From Saprospiraceae bacterium (GTDB lineage: Bacteria; Bacteroidota; Bacteroidia; Chitinophagales; Saprospiraceae): 64,000 bases of DNA. Where the stretch lies: the NCBI GenBank assembly GCA_016714785.1, contig JADKCC010000010.1, forward strand, positions 124,001 through 188,000, given 5' to 3'. The number at the start of each line of letters is the position of its first letter. Position 1 is the first letter of the stretch. The translations under genes were made by a program, and so were the position numbers. Under the pieces are notes generated by a model, which saw nothing but the letters and a program-made list of their open reading frames with translations, was not told the DNA's origin and searched no databases. Positions 62,024-64,000 of the stretch are shown piece by piece.

Positions 62024-62052
62024 TTTGACTTTACTATGTTTGATTAAATTTG
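62024..62052 (+). promoter_or_regulatory. putative promoter of the MORN/TonB lipoprotein gene
   Basis: A TTTG at 62024-62027 and TAAATTTG at 62045-62052 are separated by 17 bases, close to the -33/-7 arrangement of Bacteroidota. A second TAAATTTG follows at 62058-62065, just before the ATG at 62070. Confidence 0.5.
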
Positions 62053-62069
62053 TGATTTAAATTTGAATC

Positions 62070-62945
62070 ATGAAGAATTTACTTTTTTGGATAATTACAC
62101 TAACTATGATAACCTCTTGTCATGTTTCACAACTGTCAAGGTTTAAGGGTAAGTACAATAGGTTTTTGGATAGTGATGAAAAAGAGGTATTTACAAGTTA
62201 CCACACTGTAATTTCTAAGAAACAAGATGGAAGCCATGTTTTTCGTCAGTTTTTTCCTGAAAAGGGACAAATAACCCATTATTTTCAATATGACAAGGGG
62301 ACAGGTCAAAAAAATGGTCTGTACAAAGAATGGTATGATGACGGTACACTTGTAGCTGATGGTCAATATAAAGATGGAAAAGAAGCGGGTGAATGGAATA
62401 AAGGCAGTAGTAAAGGCATGTACCAAGATGGAAAAAAGGAAGGAGAATGGAAGCAAACAAATAAAAAAGGTAAATTAACAGCTATATATCACTATGTAAA
62501 TAACCTAAGAGATGGTGCATTCATTGAGTATGACTCTCTAGGCGCAATATCGAATGAAGGCATCTACAGAGCGGATACCATTTTTTCAGAGACTAGACAA
62601 ACGAAAGAAGCAATAGCCAAAGAAGTAATGCCTATGATGGCTTCCTGTATGCAAGAAGATCTGGAAGAAAGGAAAAAATGTACAGATCAAACTATGCTGC
62701 AATATATCCATAAAAGTCTAAGATATCCTAAGCAAGCACGAGCGAATGGTGTGTTTGGAAATGCCATTGTACAGTTTGTCATAGACAAAGACGGGAGTAT
62801 AGATGATGTCAAAGTGCTGAGAGGCGTCTGTCAGAGTATAAAAGATGAAGTTACCCGAGTAATAACCAATATGCCGCCATGGAATCCAGGATATCAAAAT
62901 GAGAAACCTGTGAGAGTTTTGTTTACTTTGGCCTGTATAGTTTAG
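62070..62945 (+). CDS. lipoprotein with MORN-like repeats and TonB C-terminal domain
   Basis: This 291-residue protein has a lipoprotein signal (IITLTMITSCHVSQ, lipobox Cys at about 17). Residues about 70-165 contain MORN/YwqK-type repeats (GQKNGLYKEWYDDGTLVADG, KDGKEAGEWNKG, DGKKEGEWKQ, NLRDGAFIEYDSLG). Residues about 205-290 form a TonB C-terminal domain (LRYPKQARANGVFGNAIVQF, VIDKDGSIDDVKVLRGV, MPPWNPGYQNEKPVRVLFTL). A real TonB needs an inner-membrane anchor to reach ExbB, and a lipid anchor would not do that, so the domain probably serves binding here. This combination also occurs in other Bacteroidota and is not characterised. Confidence 0.8.
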   Translation: MKNLLFWIITLTMITSCHVSQLSRFKGKYNRFLDSDEKEVFTSYHTVISKKQDGSHVFRQFFPEKGQITHYFQYDKGTGQKNGLYKEWYDDGTLVADGQYKDGKEAGEWNKGSSKGMYQDGKKEGEWKQTNKKGKLTAIYHYVNNLRDGAFIEYDSLGAISNEGIYRADTIFSETRQTKEAIAKEVMPMMASCMQEDLEERKKCTDQTMLQYIHKSLRYPKQARANGVFGNAIVQFVIDKDGSIDDVKVLRGVCQSIKDEVTRVITNMPPWNPGYQNEKPVRVLFTLACIV

Positions 62946-62965
62946 ATTGATGCGAAGAGAAACCC

Positions 62966-63439
62966 TCACACCTTCCTCCCCAACCATTTAATTATATCCA
63001 AATAAAGCATAGACCGCTGCTCGAAGATATCTTGCTCTAGGGCTTGTAGATCGTGGTAAAACTGCTGAATGAATTTCTTGCGGTCGCTGATGGGTAGCTT
63101 CACTACCTTGCGGAAAAATGCTAGGGTCTTGATCTGAAGCGTATTGGTCTCGTGCATTTTGTCAAAAAACTGTTTGGCACCTTTTACTAGGTAGTCCATG
63201 ATTTCGTAGTTGCCAGCATCGTAGTGCGCCATGAGGAACATGAGTTGGCTGTAGCCTTGGATGTCTTCGCGGAGGGAACCTACTTCCATGTTGAATATCT
63301 GATTGAGATACTTGATGGCTGTGGAATTGTCGCCTGCCATGAGGTGCATCCATGCGATTTTGAAGTAGAAAACTAAGGCACGGTGAGCATCGAGTTTGTA
63401 CTTGTATTTTTGTAGGCGTTTTAAGGTAGATGGGATCAC
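62966..63439 (-). CDS. helical-repeat protein, C-terminal part (frameshifted)
   Basis: This is the C-terminal part of a protein built of helical (TPR-like) hairpins: LDAHRALVFYFKIAWMHLMAGD, then STAIKYLNQIF, DIQGYSQLMFLMAHYDAGNY and a final FFRKVVKLPISDRKKF with an amphipathic end. It belongs with the upstream part at 63440-64000, and the first methionine here is internal. Correcting missing bases near 63430-63470 gives a continuous reading (YSEGLKVIPSTLKRLQKYKY). The function is unknown. The composition resembles the protein at 17753-19159. Confidence 0.6.
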   Translation of the reverse strand: MIPSTLKRLQKYKYKLDAHRALVFYFKIAWMHLMAGDNSTAIKYLNQIFNMEVGSLREDIQGYSQLMFLMAHYDAGNYEIMDYLVKGAKQFFDKMHETNTLQIKTLAFFRKVVKLPISDRKKFIQQFYHDLQALEQDIFEQRSMLYLDIIKWLGRKV

Positions 63440-64000
63440 TTGAGTCCTTCGCTGTACTGCTCAGATAGGAAGATTTGTTAAGACGTCCATAGTGCACGTA
63501 TAGGAATGAAATTATCTGTGAGTTATTATTGAACTGTCCGTATCGCTCGTTGCGGAAGTCTTCGAGTTCGTCGAGGTACTTGGTGTATTTTTCGGTATAT
63601 TTGAGATTGTACGCACACGTGAGTATGTAGTGATAGCCACGCATGTAGAGATCGGGATCTTCATTGATCAGTTCCGGCGACTCGTTAAATAGGGCTACCC
63701 AATGTTCGGCATTGATGAGACAATTCTCGAAGTCTAACACGATGTAGTAGTACCATACGAGCGACTGGTAGAGATATATTTTTTCGTAATAAGATAAGGT
63801 CGTATCTTGATTATAATCTCGTACCCAAGCATATTCTGTGGTAAAGGCATCGAGTTCTTCCTGATTTTTGACGTGGCCATTTTTGATGTAATGACTATGG
63901 AGGAGGATACGGATATTGGATAGTTTGGTGACGCCTTCTATGGTTTTTATTTTAGCGACACTTTTTCTATGAGATCGGGTACCATGTCTGTACCACTACG
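63440..64000 (-). CDS. helical-repeat protein, N-terminal part, runs off the window (frameshifted)
   Basis: This upstream part of the same protein continues past the right end of the window. Readable helical segments are IKTIEGVTKLSNIRILLHSH, then ELDAFTTEYAWVRDYNQD, KIYLYQSLVWYYYIVLDFE, NCLINAEHWVALFNESPE and YMRGYHYILTCAYNLKYTEK. There is no stop in this frame from about 63455 up to about 63960. One more base is needed in the run at 63962-63966 (T on the plus strand) to continue (VPDLIEK to SVAKIKT). The true start is not visible. Confidence 0.6.

Noticed and set aside
1..64000. CRISPR array, tRNA/rRNA genes, insertion sequences, prophage
   Set aside because: No regularly spaced repeats, cloverleaf or rRNA stretches, transposase or phage genes were found on reading.

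Overview
The window is AT-rich DNA of a Bacteroidota bacterium, most like the Saprospiraceae/Chitinophagales side of the phylum. This rests on gene content: two TonB-dependent receptors with carboxypeptidase-like N-terminal domains, at least three proteins with type IX secretion (T9SS) C-terminal sorting domains, a DUF1501/DUF1800 pair, a short epsilon subunit of ATP synthase, a NagB/PIG-L fusion, and promoter-like TAnnTTTG elements typical of this phylum. No rRNA, tRNA, CRISPR array, integrase or transposase was seen. It reads as a chromosomal segment with mostly housekeeping and envelope genes. The last gene runs off the right edge.

Layout. 0-2.3 kb: ECF sigma factor, putative anti-sigma membrane protein and a secreted DUF4097-like protein. 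2.3-9 kb: small barrel protein, atpDC, Na+/solute symporter, alaA, ruvC, DtxR-type regulator. 9-13.3 kb: a three-gene secreted operon (T9SS protein, DUF1800, DUF1501) of unknown function. 13.3-19.2 kb: PqiA-like membrane protein, TonB-dependent receptor, helical-repeat protein. 19.3-27.5 kb: FabG-type reductase divergent from a co-directional run of symporter, KAS III-like protein, acyl-CoA ligase, lipoprotein, outer-membrane barrel and exported alpha/beta hydrolase. This is the most system-like part of the window. 27.8-37.2 kb: DUF368 lipid-carrier translocase, GH20 hexosaminidase with NagB/PIG-L (amino-sugar use), fumarylacetoacetase, M14 peptidase. 37.5-49 kb: FG-GAP/ASPIC protein, mscL, alkaline phosphatase, two paralogous outer-membrane proteins around a T9SS protein, second TonB receptor. 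49-53.5 kb: hemJ, SRPBCC/GyrI-like protein, pabB-pabC, exported methyltransferase. 53.5-61.2 kb: trehalase, truncated AAA ATPase, Imm33-like and bactofilin-like genes, then an ABC permease/ATPase divergent from a TesA-like esterase, the arrangement known from E. coli ybbP-ybbA-tesA. 61.2-64 kb: two lipoproteins and a helical-repeat protein.

A caution runs through the whole annotation. At least nine genes carry frame breaks, and several of them are single-base changes in A/T homopolymers that restore a full conserved protein when corrected (TonB receptor, M14 peptidase, mscL, hemJ, permease, last gene). atpD lacks about 95 bases including its Walker B segment. These look more like consensus errors of a long-read assembly than genuine gene decay. 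The apparent ATPase-trehalase fusion hinges on an 11-base homopolymer and is annotated here as two genes. Fragments of one gene are listed separately, with the connection stated.
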